From Amycolatopsis arida (GTDB lineage Bacteria; Actinomycetota; Actinomycetes; Mycobacteriales; Pseudonocardiaceae), in contig NZ_FOWW01000003.1 in assembly GCF_900115565.1 (NCBI RefSeq), positions 434,001-498,000 of the forward strand: a DNA stretch of 64,000 nt. Reading direction: 5' to 3'. A program made the translations under genes and the position numbers. Positions 24,943 through 32,290 of the stretch are shown here, in pieces. The notes beneath the pieces are model-generated. The model worked only from the letters and a program-made list of their open reading frames with translations. It had not been told where the DNA came from and searched no databases. The number at the start of each line of letters is the position of its first letter. Within the stretch, counting starts at the first letter, position 1.

Positions 24943-25001
24943 TTCATCCACAGCTCGTTGTCCACAGCCTGTGGACGAACCTGTTCACAGGCTGTGGACC
25001 A
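24943..25001. promoter_or_regulatory. Cluster of TCCACA boxes / palindrome (DnaA-box-like)
   Basis: Four sites occur in 59 bases: TCATCCACA, TTGTCCACA (exact actinobacterial DnaA-box form), TGTGGACGA and TGTGGACCA. The middle two form the perfect palindrome GTCCACAG-C-CTGTGGAC (24960-24976). It lies in the divergent region between the XRE regulator and the Pro-rich protein gene. It could be an autoregulatory operator or a DnaA-binding cluster. Confidence 0.5.
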
Positions 25002-25102
25002 AACTCGCCGGCATCGGATGCAACCCGGGACGCGGCTCGAGGCATGTGTACCCGTGCCAGGCACCGTCGACCCGCGGCGGTGCCCCGAGAGCAGGGAGCG
25101 GT

Positions 25103-25471
25103 ATGCGTACCCGACTGATCGTGTCGGCGGTGGCCGTGGTGGTCGCGGCCGGAGTGGGAGTCCCGCTGGTGGCCAACGCGATGACCCCGCCCGAGCCACC
25201 GGCGACGGTGCAACCTCCCGCACCCCAGCCACCGGCAACGGTGCAACCCCCCGCACCCCAGCCACCGGCAACGGTGCAACCCCCCGCACCCCAGCCACCC
25301 GCAACGGGGCAACCCCCCGCACCCCAGCCACCGGCAACGGTGCAACCCCCCGCACCCCAGCCGCCGGAGACCACGCCGGCGGCGCCGCGACCGCCGGAGA
25401 CCACGCCGGCGGCGCCGCGACCGGCGGTCACCGGTGTGCCCACCGACATCCCCGCCGGCGGGCACCCCTGA
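25103..25471 (+). CDS. Secreted proline-rich repeat protein
   Basis: 122 residues from ATG 25103, with GCAGGGAGCG upstream. Residues 1-27 are a signal peptide (RLIVSAVAVVVAAGVGVPLVANA). The mature part is almost entirely tandem repeats: five 11-residue units of the form PPATVQPPAPQ, encoded by near-identical 33-bp DNA repeats, and two PPETTPAAPR units. There is no globular domain. Such chains can span the cell wall. It directly precedes a sigma factor gene, suggesting a surface component linked to that regulator; the function is unknown. Confidence 0.8.
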   Translation: MRTRLIVSAVAVVVAAGVGVPLVANAMTPPEPPATVQPPAPQPPATVQPPAPQPPATVQPPAPQPPATGQPPAPQPPATVQPPAPQPPETTPAAPRPPETTPAAPRPAVTGVPTDIPAGGHP

Positions 25472-25473
25472 CG

Positions 25474-26016
25474 GTGGCCCCTGCCCGATCGCCGTGGGAC
25501 GGCGAGTTCAGCCAGTACTTCGCCGCGCGGGCGCACATGCTGCGCTCGACGGCGTACCTGCTGTGCGGTGACTGGCATCGCGCCGAGGACATCGCGCAGA
25601 CGGCGCTGGTGAAGCTGTACGTGGCCTGGCCACGGCTGAGCCGCCACGACGCGCTCGACGCTTACGCGCGGCGCGTCGTGGTGCGCACCTTCCTGGCCGA
25701 GAACCGGCGGCTGTGGCGGCGGCGCGAGCAGCTGACCGGGGAGCCGCCGGAGCTGCCGGCCGCGGCCGGCGGCGACACCGGCGCGCGGATGGTGCTGTCC
25801 GCCGCGCTGGCCGCGGTGCCACCGAAACAGCGGGCGGTGCTGGTGTTGCGGTACTGGGAGGACCTCGGCGTCGAGGAGACGGCCGCGGTGCTGGGCTGCT
25901 CGACGGGGACGGTGAAGAGCCAGGCCGCGCGGGGGCTGGTGGCGTTGCGCCGGCTGTTGGGCCCACAGTTCCCACAGTTCGGTGAGTCGGCCATGACCGG
26001 TGAGACGAGGAGGTGA
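25474..26016 (+). CDS. SigE-family RNA polymerase sigma factor (ECF)
   Basis: 180 residues from GTG 25474, two bases after the Pro-rich gene stop. Region 2 is FSQYFAARAHMLRSTAYLLCGDWHRAEDIAQTALVKLYVAW. Region 4 is AVPPKQRAVLVLRYWEDLGVEETAAVLGCSTGTVKSQAARGL. This is the actinobacterial SigE-like ECF group. It probably directs expression of envelope or stress genes and is controlled by the product of the next gene. Confidence 0.92.
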   Translation: MAPARSPWDGEFSQYFAARAHMLRSTAYLLCGDWHRAEDIAQTALVKLYVAWPRLSRHDALDAYARRVVVRTFLAENRRLWRRREQLTGEPPELPAAAGGDTGARMVLSAALAAVPPKQRAVLVLRYWEDLGVEETAAVLGCSTGTVKSQAARGLVALRRLLGPQFPQFGESAMTGETRR

Positions 26017-26021
26017 CGGCC

Positions 26022-26519
26022 ATGCGGGACGACGACATCCGCGCGCTGTTCGCCGAGCTGGACGCGGCCGGGCCACCGTTGCGGCTCGACGCTGACGAGA
26101 TCATCCGCACCGGAGCCAGGGTCCGCCGGCGCGGCCGGAGGATGGCCATCGCCGCGACGGCGCTGGCCACCGCGGTGGTTGTGGTGTTGATCGGCGCCGC
26201 CACCCGGTTCGGAACCGGCGGTGCGCAGGTGCCGGCCGGCCCCGGCGGGTCCGTGGTCGGCCCGACGTCACCCGAACCGGAACCGCCGTCGCGGGCACCG
26301 GCGCCGGAGCAGCCGCCCTCGGCCCCGGTGGGCTCCCCCACGCCTTACCCGACCCGCTCGACGGCGCGGCCGCCGGCCCCGGTCGACCCGCGACCGGGCA
26401 CCCCGGGTCACACGGTCGGAGCCCCCGTCCCGCCGACCGCGGAGAGCGCCCACGCCCGCCCGCCTGCGCAGTCCCCCGTCACGGCACCGTCCGCCGGCGC
26501 GGCACCGCCAGCCGATTGA
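26022..26519 (+). CDS. Putative membrane anti-sigma factor
   Basis: 165 residues from ATG 26022, placed 9 bases after GAGGAGG; the in-frame GTG 26013 touches that Shine-Dalgarno and is unlikely. The cytoplasmic N-terminus (about 45 residues, DDDIRALFAELDAAG) is followed by one membrane helix (MAIAATALATAVVVVLIGAAT) and a ~100-residue Pro/Thr/Ser-rich extracellular tail. The topology and the coupling to the sigma gene indicate an anti-sigma factor, but no zinc-binding HxxxCxxC motif is present. Confidence 0.75.
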   Translation: MRDDDIRALFAELDAAGPPLRLDADEIIRTGARVRRRGRRMAIAATALATAVVVVLIGAATRFGTGGAQVPAGPGGSVVGPTSPEPEPPSRAPAPEQPPSAPVGSPTPYPTRSTARPPAPVDPRPGTPGHTVGAPVPPTAESAHARPPAQSPVTAPSAGAAPPAD

Positions 26520-26640
26520 CCCGCGACGGCCTCGCTGCCGTGCGAACGCCCTTGGTCTCCACCGCTCAGCGGATGCCCGTGGTGCACCCCACTGTTACCG
26601 TCGGCATCGGGAGATCCGCCGAACGTGAGGGGACGTGGGG

Positions 26641-28296
26641 GTGGCCTTCATCAAGGTCTCGTTCGGCGCGTTGCGGGAGCAGCACGACGCACTGGGTGGT
26701 GTCGGCGGTGTGTGGGACGAGCTGCTCGTCCAGCTGGACGAGGCCGTCGCCCCGTTGCGCGCCACCTGGGACGGCGAGGCGTCCCAGGCTTACGAGCAGC
26801 GACGCGCGGAGTGGCTGAGCGCGGCCGACGAGCTGCGGGACGTGCTGCGCCAGGTCCGTCAGCGTTCTACCACGATCCAGGACAACTACGGCCGGGCCGC
26901 GGGCTCGGCGGTGCGGCTGTGGGGCGGCGGTGGCGCCGTCGGTGGCTCGGATGCTGGTGACTTCGAGATCGCTCTCGACGACGTGCGGCTGACGGTGCGG
27001 GAGATCGCCGACATTCAGGCGCGCTTGCTCGACGCGGTCGAGGTGGCGTCGGCAGAGCTGCGCGGCATCACCGGGATGGCCGGTCCCGACTCGTGCCTGG
27101 CCCGGTGGCGGGACGGCTACGACGTCTGCCGGGGACCGGTCGCCGACGCGGTGGCCGAGGTGGTGAGCGTCCTCGGCGACGTGTCGATGGCGCTGAAGGA
27201 CACCGGGAACACGTTCGCCGAGGCGGAGGAGGCCTCCGGCGGTGGGCCGGTGGACCGGATCCCGTTTCCCGGGGTCAAGGTGGACTACGTGCTGACCTGG
27301 CCGCCCACCACCGGTGGACCGGGCAAGGAAGCCGTTGTTCCCGACGAGGTCACGAGGTACTGGCCGAACGCGTGGGAGGAGCGGCTGCACGCGGCGGCGG
27401 ACACCTGGAGCGCCCTGGCTCGGGCGCTCGCCGACGCGAACACCGCGGCGACGCAGGACGTGCTCGCCATGGTCGACAACAACAGCGGAGCGGTCTTCAG
27501 CGTCATCCGTGACTACTGGTCCGGCCTGTGCAGTGGTGACATCTGCGCGCAGGACGCGCCGTTCGACCGCACGTACGCGGCGGTGCAGGCGATGTCGTCC
27601 GCGTGCCGCTCACTGGCGATGGCGATCGAGTGGCAGCGGGCACGGGTGGAGGACGCGGTCGCGCTGGCAGGCGCGGTGCTGGAATCGATCGAACCGTTCA
27701 CCGCCGTGCTGGACACGTTCCTGACGCGCGGGCTGTCCCGAACCGCGGCGGTAGTCGCCGCCGCACTCGCGGTCGGGCTCGACGTCCTGCCCGACGACCG
27801 GTACCTCACCCGGATCGAGGAAGCGGTCGAACTGCTGCCAAGCCGCCACCTGGACGCGCTCGGCCGCTTCACCGCGTCCGGTGGTCCCGGTGGCTCGGAA
27901 GCCACGACGTTGAGCGAGGTCAAGGACGTGGTCGGCGGCGAGCTCGCCGGCAAGTGGAACCAGGTGCACGGCCCGCACCCCCGACCGGACCAGATCCACA
28001 TCCCCCCGGAGCGGGTGACGCATATTCTTGACGGGGACAAGACCGGCGGTGGCCATCGAGCAGGAAGCAACAACAAGAAGAGCCATTTTCCTGCAGGATG
28101 GACGGACGAGACAACCATCTCGAAAATCGAGAGTGTTGCTCGAAACCCTGACTCCATCGAGCCGAATCATCACGGCCGATGGAAGGCGACGGGGACGAGG
28201 GATGGCGTGCTCATCGAAGTGATAGTGAACCCTGACGGCACGATCAGAACGGCATGGCCAGTCTCCGGCCCAGGCGTACGACCGCAGGTGAAGTGA
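26641..28296 (+). CDS. WXG100-type polymorphic toxin with C-terminal EndoU nuclease
   Basis: 551 residues from GTG 26641. The N-terminal ~95 residues are a WXG100/ESX-like helical hairpin (VWDELLVQLDEAVAPLRATWDGEASQAYEQRR), implying type VII export. A long helical middle follows. The C-terminal ~90 residues are a bacterial EndoU domain: HILDGDKTGGGHRAG with His461 and His472, SHFPAGWTDETTISKIESVA, GRWKATGTRDGVLIEVIVNPDG. EndoU toxins cleave RNA, often tRNA, in competing cells. The DNA over the EndoU part is visibly less GC-rich than the N-terminal part, as if the toxin tip was exchanged. The immunity gene follows after 7 bases. Confidence 0.9.
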   Translation: MAFIKVSFGALREQHDALGGVGGVWDELLVQLDEAVAPLRATWDGEASQAYEQRRAEWLSAADELRDVLRQVRQRSTTIQDNYGRAAGSAVRLWGGGGAVGGSDAGDFEIALDDVRLTVREIADIQARLLDAVEVASAELRGITGMAGPDSCLARWRDGYDVCRGPVADAVAEVVSVLGDVSMALKDTGNTFAEAEEASGGGPVDRIPFPGVKVDYVLTWPPTTGGPGKEAVVPDEVTRYWPNAWEERLHAAADTWSALARALADANTAATQDVLAMVDNNSGAVFSVIRDYWSGLCSGDICAQDAPFDRTYAAVQAMSSACRSLAMAIEWQRARVEDAVALAGAVLESIEPFTAVLDTFLTRGLSRTAAVVAAALAVGLDVLPDDRYLTRIEEAVELLPSRHLDALGRFTASGGPGGSEATTLSEVKDVVGGELAGKWNQVHGPHPRPDQIHIPPERVTHILDGDKTGGGHRAGSNNKKSHFPAGWTDETTISKIESVARNPDSIEPNHHGRWKATGTRDGVLIEVIVNPDGTIRTAWPVSGPGVRPQVK

Positions 28297-28303
28297 GAAG
28301 CAT

Positions 28304-28597
28304 ATGGATTACGACGAGTTCGACCAGCGGTCGCGAGAGCTACTGGACCGACTGAAGGGCCGCTTGTCCGAACAGCGCTGGAACGAAGCGGACAACTACT
28401 GGGGTCATGGCGAGTGGGACCTCCTCACCGAGACCGTGCTGGAATCACTGATAGAGGATCGAGTCAGGATATCCAATCCAGAGTACGCACTCATCTCGAG
28501 AATGGTGAAACATTTCGATCCAGACAAGTTTGTGCCCTTCACATTGAAGCCCGAAGAATATCTGGGAAGGCTTGTTGTAGCCAATGACGAGGCGTGA
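28304..28597 (+). CDS. Probable immunity protein to the EndoU toxin
   Basis: 97 acidic, soluble residues (MDYDEFDQRSRELLDRLKGRL...YWGHGEWDLLTETVLESLIEDR). Size, acidity and position directly after the EndoU toxin are those of a cognate immunity protein. Bases 28441-28560 are about 45 percent GC by count, far below the surroundings, which suggests recent acquisition. The WxGEW motif and the following helix pattern recur in the C-terminal half of the next protein, so that domain looks like a paralogue. I do not know a named family for it. Confidence 0.85.
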   Translation: MDYDEFDQRSRELLDRLKGRLSEQRWNEADNYWGHGEWDLLTETVLESLIEDRVRISNPEYALISRMVKHFDPDKFVPFTLKPEEYLGRLVVANDEA

Positions 28598-28621
28598 GTT
28601 CGGAAGCACGGGAGTGTACTG

Positions 28622-29203
28622 ATGGGTGGCGGGCACGCGCCGGGGACGGGGCGGCGTGGAACGAGTGAGTTCCCGGCGAGCTGGGACCGGGACCGCATCA
28701 TGGCGACGATCCTCGACGTCGCCAAGCGCCCCGACGAGCGGCCGCGCCGGCTGCCCAACGGGCGGTGGCGCACGGCGGGGACGCGCGACGGCGTCGACGT
28801 CGTGGTCCTGCTCGACGCGGCGGGGGAGGTCTTCACCGCCTACCCCACCGGCGGTCCCGGGGTCACCCGCAACCCGGACACCGCGGCCGACCCCGCCAAC
28901 CCGACCCTGGCCGACCTCGTCGCCGGGGGCGTCGGCCACTTCGCGGCCGCGCTGCTCGACAGCCTCGCCGACCGGCTCGACGCCGCCGATCTCGCGCACT
29001 ACCGCGAACTGCACTGGTCCGGGGAGTGGGAGGAGCTCGCCGACGAGCTCGCCGCGCACCTCACCGCTCGACCGTTCCCGCTGGACGCCGACGAACGAGA
29101 CCACCTCCGGCGGCTGCTGACCGGCTTCGACACCCCGCTGGCCGGCCACCCCTACCTCAACGACCGCGACCGCGTGCTGGCCGCGGTCACGCCACCGGCC
29201 TGA
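28622..29203 (+). CDS. Orphan EndoU fragment fused to an immunity-like domain
   Basis: 193 residues from ATG 28622, in the same frame as the preceding immunity gene. Residues 1-80 align with the upstream EndoU domain (GGGHAPGTGRRGTSEFPASWDRDRIM, LPNGRWRTAGTRDGVDVVVLLD) but begin after the HILDGD block, so the first catalytic His is missing. Residues about 95-185 resemble the 97-aa immunity protein (LLDSLADRLDAADLAHYRELHWSGEWEEL). It has no secretion domain. It is probably a displaced toxin tip joined to its immunity gene; it may be inactive or have become an antidote. High GC separates it from the neighbouring cassette. Confidence 0.8.
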   Translation: MGGGHAPGTGRRGTSEFPASWDRDRIMATILDVAKRPDERPRRLPNGRWRTAGTRDGVDVVVLLDAAGEVFTAYPTGGPGVTRNPDTAADPANPTLADLVAGGVGHFAAALLDSLADRLDAADLAHYRELHWSGEWEELADELAAHLTARPFPLDADERDHLRRLLTGFDTPLAGHPYLNDRDRVLAAVTPPA

Positions 29204-29224
29204 CGCCCAGGAGCAGCGAGAAGC

Positions 29225-29253
29225 CCCGCCGGCCGGGGTGGGCGGCCGGCGGG
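29225..29253. terminator. Bidirectional terminator between the toxin cassette and TAP-like hydrolase
   Basis: CCCGCCGGCCG-GGGTGGG-CGGCCGGCGGG forms 11-bp perfect arms with a 7-nt loop, between convergent stops at 29203 and 29267. Confidence 0.75.
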
Positions 29254-29266
29254 ACCTGGGCGAACG

Positions 29267-30892
29267 TCAGGCGCCGGGCGGCACCGGCAGCGGCATGCCC
29301 GGGCAACTCGTGTCGTCGGGCACGACGCCGTCCACCAGGAAGCGCTCCACGACATCGTCGGCGCACGCGTTGCCACCGGCGTAGATCCCGTGGTCTCCCT
29401 CATCGGTGATGGTCAACATCCGCGAGTTCGCGAAGGCCCGGTGCGCCCGCCGCGCGCCCTCGATCGGCGTCGCTGGGTCGTGCACCGACTGCACGATCAG
29501 CACCGGCGGCACACCCCTGCCGTCCACCACCGGCAGCTCGATCGGCTTGTGCTTCCAGAAGACGCACGGTTGGATCAGCCACCCCCAGCCCAACAACGGG
29601 TACTGCCGGCCCAACCGCTCCGACTGCCTGACCACCGAGCTTCGGTTGCCGAACCACGGACCCTCATTACAGGGGATGGTCCAGAAGCTCGCGTCGAAGG
29701 CGTCGTCGTAGTCGGTGGGCACCCTCAGCGGCTGCGGCCCGGTCACCCCGCTGTCGCTGACGTTCGCCGCCCGCACCCGCTCGGCCGCCGCGGCCCGCTG
29801 CTCGGCGGTCGCGTAACCCTCGACCAGCGTGCGCAGGTTCACCAGCGTCTCGGCGAGGCCGGGGAAGGCCCGCTTGTTGTACAGCGCGCCGGCGATCTGG
29901 GAGTCCAGCTCGTTGGGCCCGACCCGCTCGCCGTCGAGCTCCACCGGGCGCACGCCGAGCGCGGCGCGCAGCCGCTCGTAGCTCTGCCGGGCCTCCTCAC
30001 CGGTCGTGCCGAAGTGGTAGACCGAGTCGTACTTCGCCATCCACGGCAGGAAGTCCTGCCGCCAGCGGCGCTCGAAGCCCATCGGCTGCCAGTCGAACGA
30101 CTTCTGCCACCTCGTGGTGAATTCGGTGGCCGAGTCGAGCACGAACCGGCCGGTCCGCTCCGGGAACGTGGTCGCGTAGTGCGCGCCCATCCACGTCCCG
30201 GCCGAGTAACCCACCCAGTTGATCCTGTCCCGGCCCAGCAGCACCCGGAGCAGGTCGATGTCCCGAACGGTCTGGTAGGTGTTGATCAGCGGGCCGAGCT
30301 CCCCCGACTTCACCTGACAGGAGTGCGCGGTGTAGCGGGTGGCGTCCAGGATCAGGTTGAGGTTGGGCCGGTCGCGGTCCCGCGGGTCGAGCGAGCTGCC
30401 GGTGCCGATCGCGCCGCCGCAGGTGATGTTCGAGCTCTTCCCGGTGCCCCGCGAGTCGAAACCAATGATGTCCTGGTGCTCCCGCAGCTTGTGCTGGTTG
30501 CGCAGCCGCGCTGGGAACCCGCGCCCCGGCGCGCCGGGGCCGCCGGGGTTGGTGAGGACGCTCGCGGTCGCCTCGCCGCCGGTCGCCCTGAGCCGGCTGA
30601 CCGCGATGGTGAGGTCGATCCGGTCGTCGGGACGGTCCCAGTTGCGCGGGGTGGCGAACGTCGCGCACTCGATGCCCTCGGCGCCGGGCGGCGGTGGGCT
30701 GGGCAACTCATCCGAGGTGCAGGGGTGCCAGTCGAGGGCCTGGTTGGCGTACCGGGCGGGGATGCCGGTGGAGTTCAGTTCGGCGGGCTTCCGCCCTGCC
30801 TCCGCGGGCTGCTCCGCGACGGCCGGAAGGGTCCCGGCCAGCATCAGGCCCGCCATCGCCGGGATCCCCACGGCGCGGCGCAGTCGATTCAT
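29267..30892 (-). CDS. Secreted alpha/beta hydrolase, TAP-like (tripeptidyl aminopeptidase type)
   Basis: 541 residues. A signal peptide is cleaved near AVA-EQ (about residue 26). The alpha/beta-hydrolase core shows the oxyanion region LTNPGGPGAPG, the nucleophile GYSAG with Ser230, Asp in VHDPATP and His in GDHGIY. The C-terminal TAP-like lid/extension is present. Related Streptomyces SlpD/SlpE-type enzymes release N-terminal tripeptides outside the cell. Cys pairs in the mature part may form disulfides. It appears monocistronic. Confidence 0.93.
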   Translation of the reverse strand: MNRLRRAVGIPAMAGLMLAGTLPAVAEQPAEAGRKPAELNSTGIPARYANQALDWHPCTSDELPSPPPPGAEGIECATFATPRNWDRPDDRIDLTIAVSRLRATGGEATASVLTNPGGPGAPGRGFPARLRNQHKLREHQDIIGFDSRGTGKSSNITCGGAIGTGSSLDPRDRDRPNLNLILDATRYTAHSCQVKSGELGPLINTYQTVRDIDLLRVLLGRDRINWVGYSAGTWMGAHYATTFPERTGRFVLDSATEFTTRWQKSFDWQPMGFERRWRQDFLPWMAKYDSVYHFGTTGEEARQSYERLRAALGVRPVELDGERVGPNELDSQIAGALYNKRAFPGLAETLVNLRTLVEGYATAEQRAAAAERVRAANVSDSGVTGPQPLRVPTDYDDAFDASFWTIPCNEGPWFGNRSSVVRQSERLGRQYPLLGWGWLIQPCVFWKHKPIELPVVDGRGVPPVLIVQSVHDPATPIEGARRAHRAFANSRMLTITDEGDHGIYAGGNACADDVVERFLVDGVVPDDTSCPGMPLPVPPGA

Positions 30893-31002
30893 GTAGTCGT
30901 CCCTCGTCGTCGATCTTCCGGGCCCACGGCCCGGGACCGGTCATTGATAACCGGTGACCACGGGATGGGCAACACTCCTTCGTCGGCCAACGGGGTGATC
31001 TC

Positions 31003-31857
31003 CTACCGCGGTAGTGGGGCGTCACCGATCCCGCGCAACGGGCGGGTCACCGGCTCGGCCGTCTCGGCGTAGCAGACCACGTTGGTGAAGCCCTCCCGCC
31101 AGGACGACTCGTCCGGCCAGCGCCACGAGGCGAACACGTCGTCACGCTGCGCGCCGAGATAGGTGTGCACCATCTCGGTGCACCGCGGACGGGCCTCCGC
31201 CTCGAACGCCTCCCTGGTCGGCACCGGGTCACTCGGCTGGCCCATCGGCACCACCCCGATCGCCTCGCCGACGTGCGGCCCATCGCACGGCACCTGCCGT
31301 ACCCGACTGCGGGACGGCAGCTCGGCGGAGCAGAGCTGGAAGTCGTACAGGCCGGCACCGGCGAGCGCACCCTGCACCGACCCGGTTCGCGACTCGGGCT
31401 CGCCGTCCGCGTCGAGCTGGGCCACCCCGCACCGGTACCACCGGTCACCGCGCTGCCAGTCCTCCTCGCCGGCCCAGAGCAGCCAGGCACCCAGCGTGGT
31501 GGCGTCGTAGCCGGTGTTGCCGAGGTAGCTGCCCACCTCGGCGCGGCACTCCGGCAACACGGCACGGAAGATCTCCACCCGCTCCTTCCGCACGTCGGCG
31601 TCCAGCATGCCGGCCTTGACGATCTCCACGGTGTGCGGTTGGGCGCAGTCGAGCACCGTGGTGTTCCGCGGCGGCGTCACGCACTGGCCCGGCGCGGGCC
31701 GCGGGTCCGGACCGGCTTGGCCGGTCGGCCGGCTGGCCGTGCTCGGTGGCGCGGCGCCGGGCACGGCCGTGCCCGGAACCTCCGTGGTGCACGCGCTCGT
31801 GCCGGTCACGGTCAGCACCGCGGCCGCGACCAGCGTGAAGCCCTTCCGCCTGCCCAT
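31003..31857 (-). CDS. Septum-formation family lipoprotein
   Basis: 284 residues from ATG 31857. A lipoprotein signal peptide ends with the lipobox TGTSAC, with Cys about residue 23; a Pro-rich linker follows. The exported part contains two copies of a Cys-containing unit: GQCV..VLDCAQPHTVEIVKAG and YDFQLCSAEL..VPCDGPHVGEAIGVV. These match the actinobacterial Septum_form domain. The role is inferred from the family name only; it is a surface lipoprotein of uncertain function. Divergent from the DUF3311-mctP operon. Confidence 0.86.
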   Translation of the reverse strand: MGRRKGFTLVAAAVLTVTGTSACTTEVPGTAVPGAAPPSTASRPTGQAGPDPRPAPGQCVTPPRNTTVLDCAQPHTVEIVKAGMLDADVRKERVEIFRAVLPECRAEVGSYLGNTGYDATTLGAWLLWAGEEDWQRGDRWYRCGVAQLDADGEPESRTGSVQGALAGAGLYDFQLCSAELPSRSRVRQVPCDGPHVGEAIGVVPMGQPSDPVPTREAFEAEARPRCTEMVHTYLGAQRDDVFASWRWPDESSWREGFTNVVCYAETAEPVTRPLRGIGDAPLPR

Positions 31858-32008
31858 CGCCACCCCCGCGCTGACGCTACCGGCCCGGAACCGCCCACCC
31901 CGGACCACCCTGATCGAATCGATACCCGACCCGCGTGACGAGACCGTACCGAGGACTTAGGGTCTACGCCTGCCCCCGCGCCGCAGGTACGAGTGAAAGG
32001 CGAGGCGC

Positions 32009-32290
32009 ATGTCCGCTGGCAAGGCCGACCGGAGGGTGAGCGGGCTGGTCCTCAGCCCGTGGAACCTCCTGCTGATCCTCCCGTTCTGGATCCTGCTCAC
32101 CCCGCTGTACAACCGGGTGGACCCAGTCCTGTTCGGCATGCCGTTCTTCTACTGGTTCCAGTTCGTCGGCATCGCCGTCGGCGTGGTGTGCACGGCGACC
32201 GTGTACCGGATGACCCGGAGGAAGCCCTCGGTGCCGGCGCGAGGCGCGCCGCGGGACGTCGACGAGCTGGACGAGGGGAGCGACCGGTAA
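32009..32290 (+). CDS. DUF3311 small membrane protein
   Basis: 93 residues with two hydrophobic helices (PWNLLLILPFWILLTPLYN and PFFYWFQFVGIAVGVVCTATVY) and a charged C-terminus. DUF3311 proteins accompany sodium:solute symporters of the MctP type and are thought to be an accessory subunit. The stop TAA overlaps the symporter ATG (TAATG), so the two are translationally coupled. Confidence 0.92.
   Translation: MSAGKADRRVSGLVLSPWNLLLILPFWILLTPLYNRVDPVLFGMPFFYWFQFVGIAVGVVCTATVYRMTRRKPSVPARGAPRDVDELDEGSDR

Noticed and set aside
24943-25001. Chromosomal replication origin
   Set aside because: Only four DnaA-like boxes, and no dnaA, dnaN, gyrB or rpmH nearby.
25200-25370. CRISPR-like array (33-bp direct repeats)
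   Set aside because: The repeats are contiguous without spacers and encode an in-frame PPATVQPPAPQ protein repeat.
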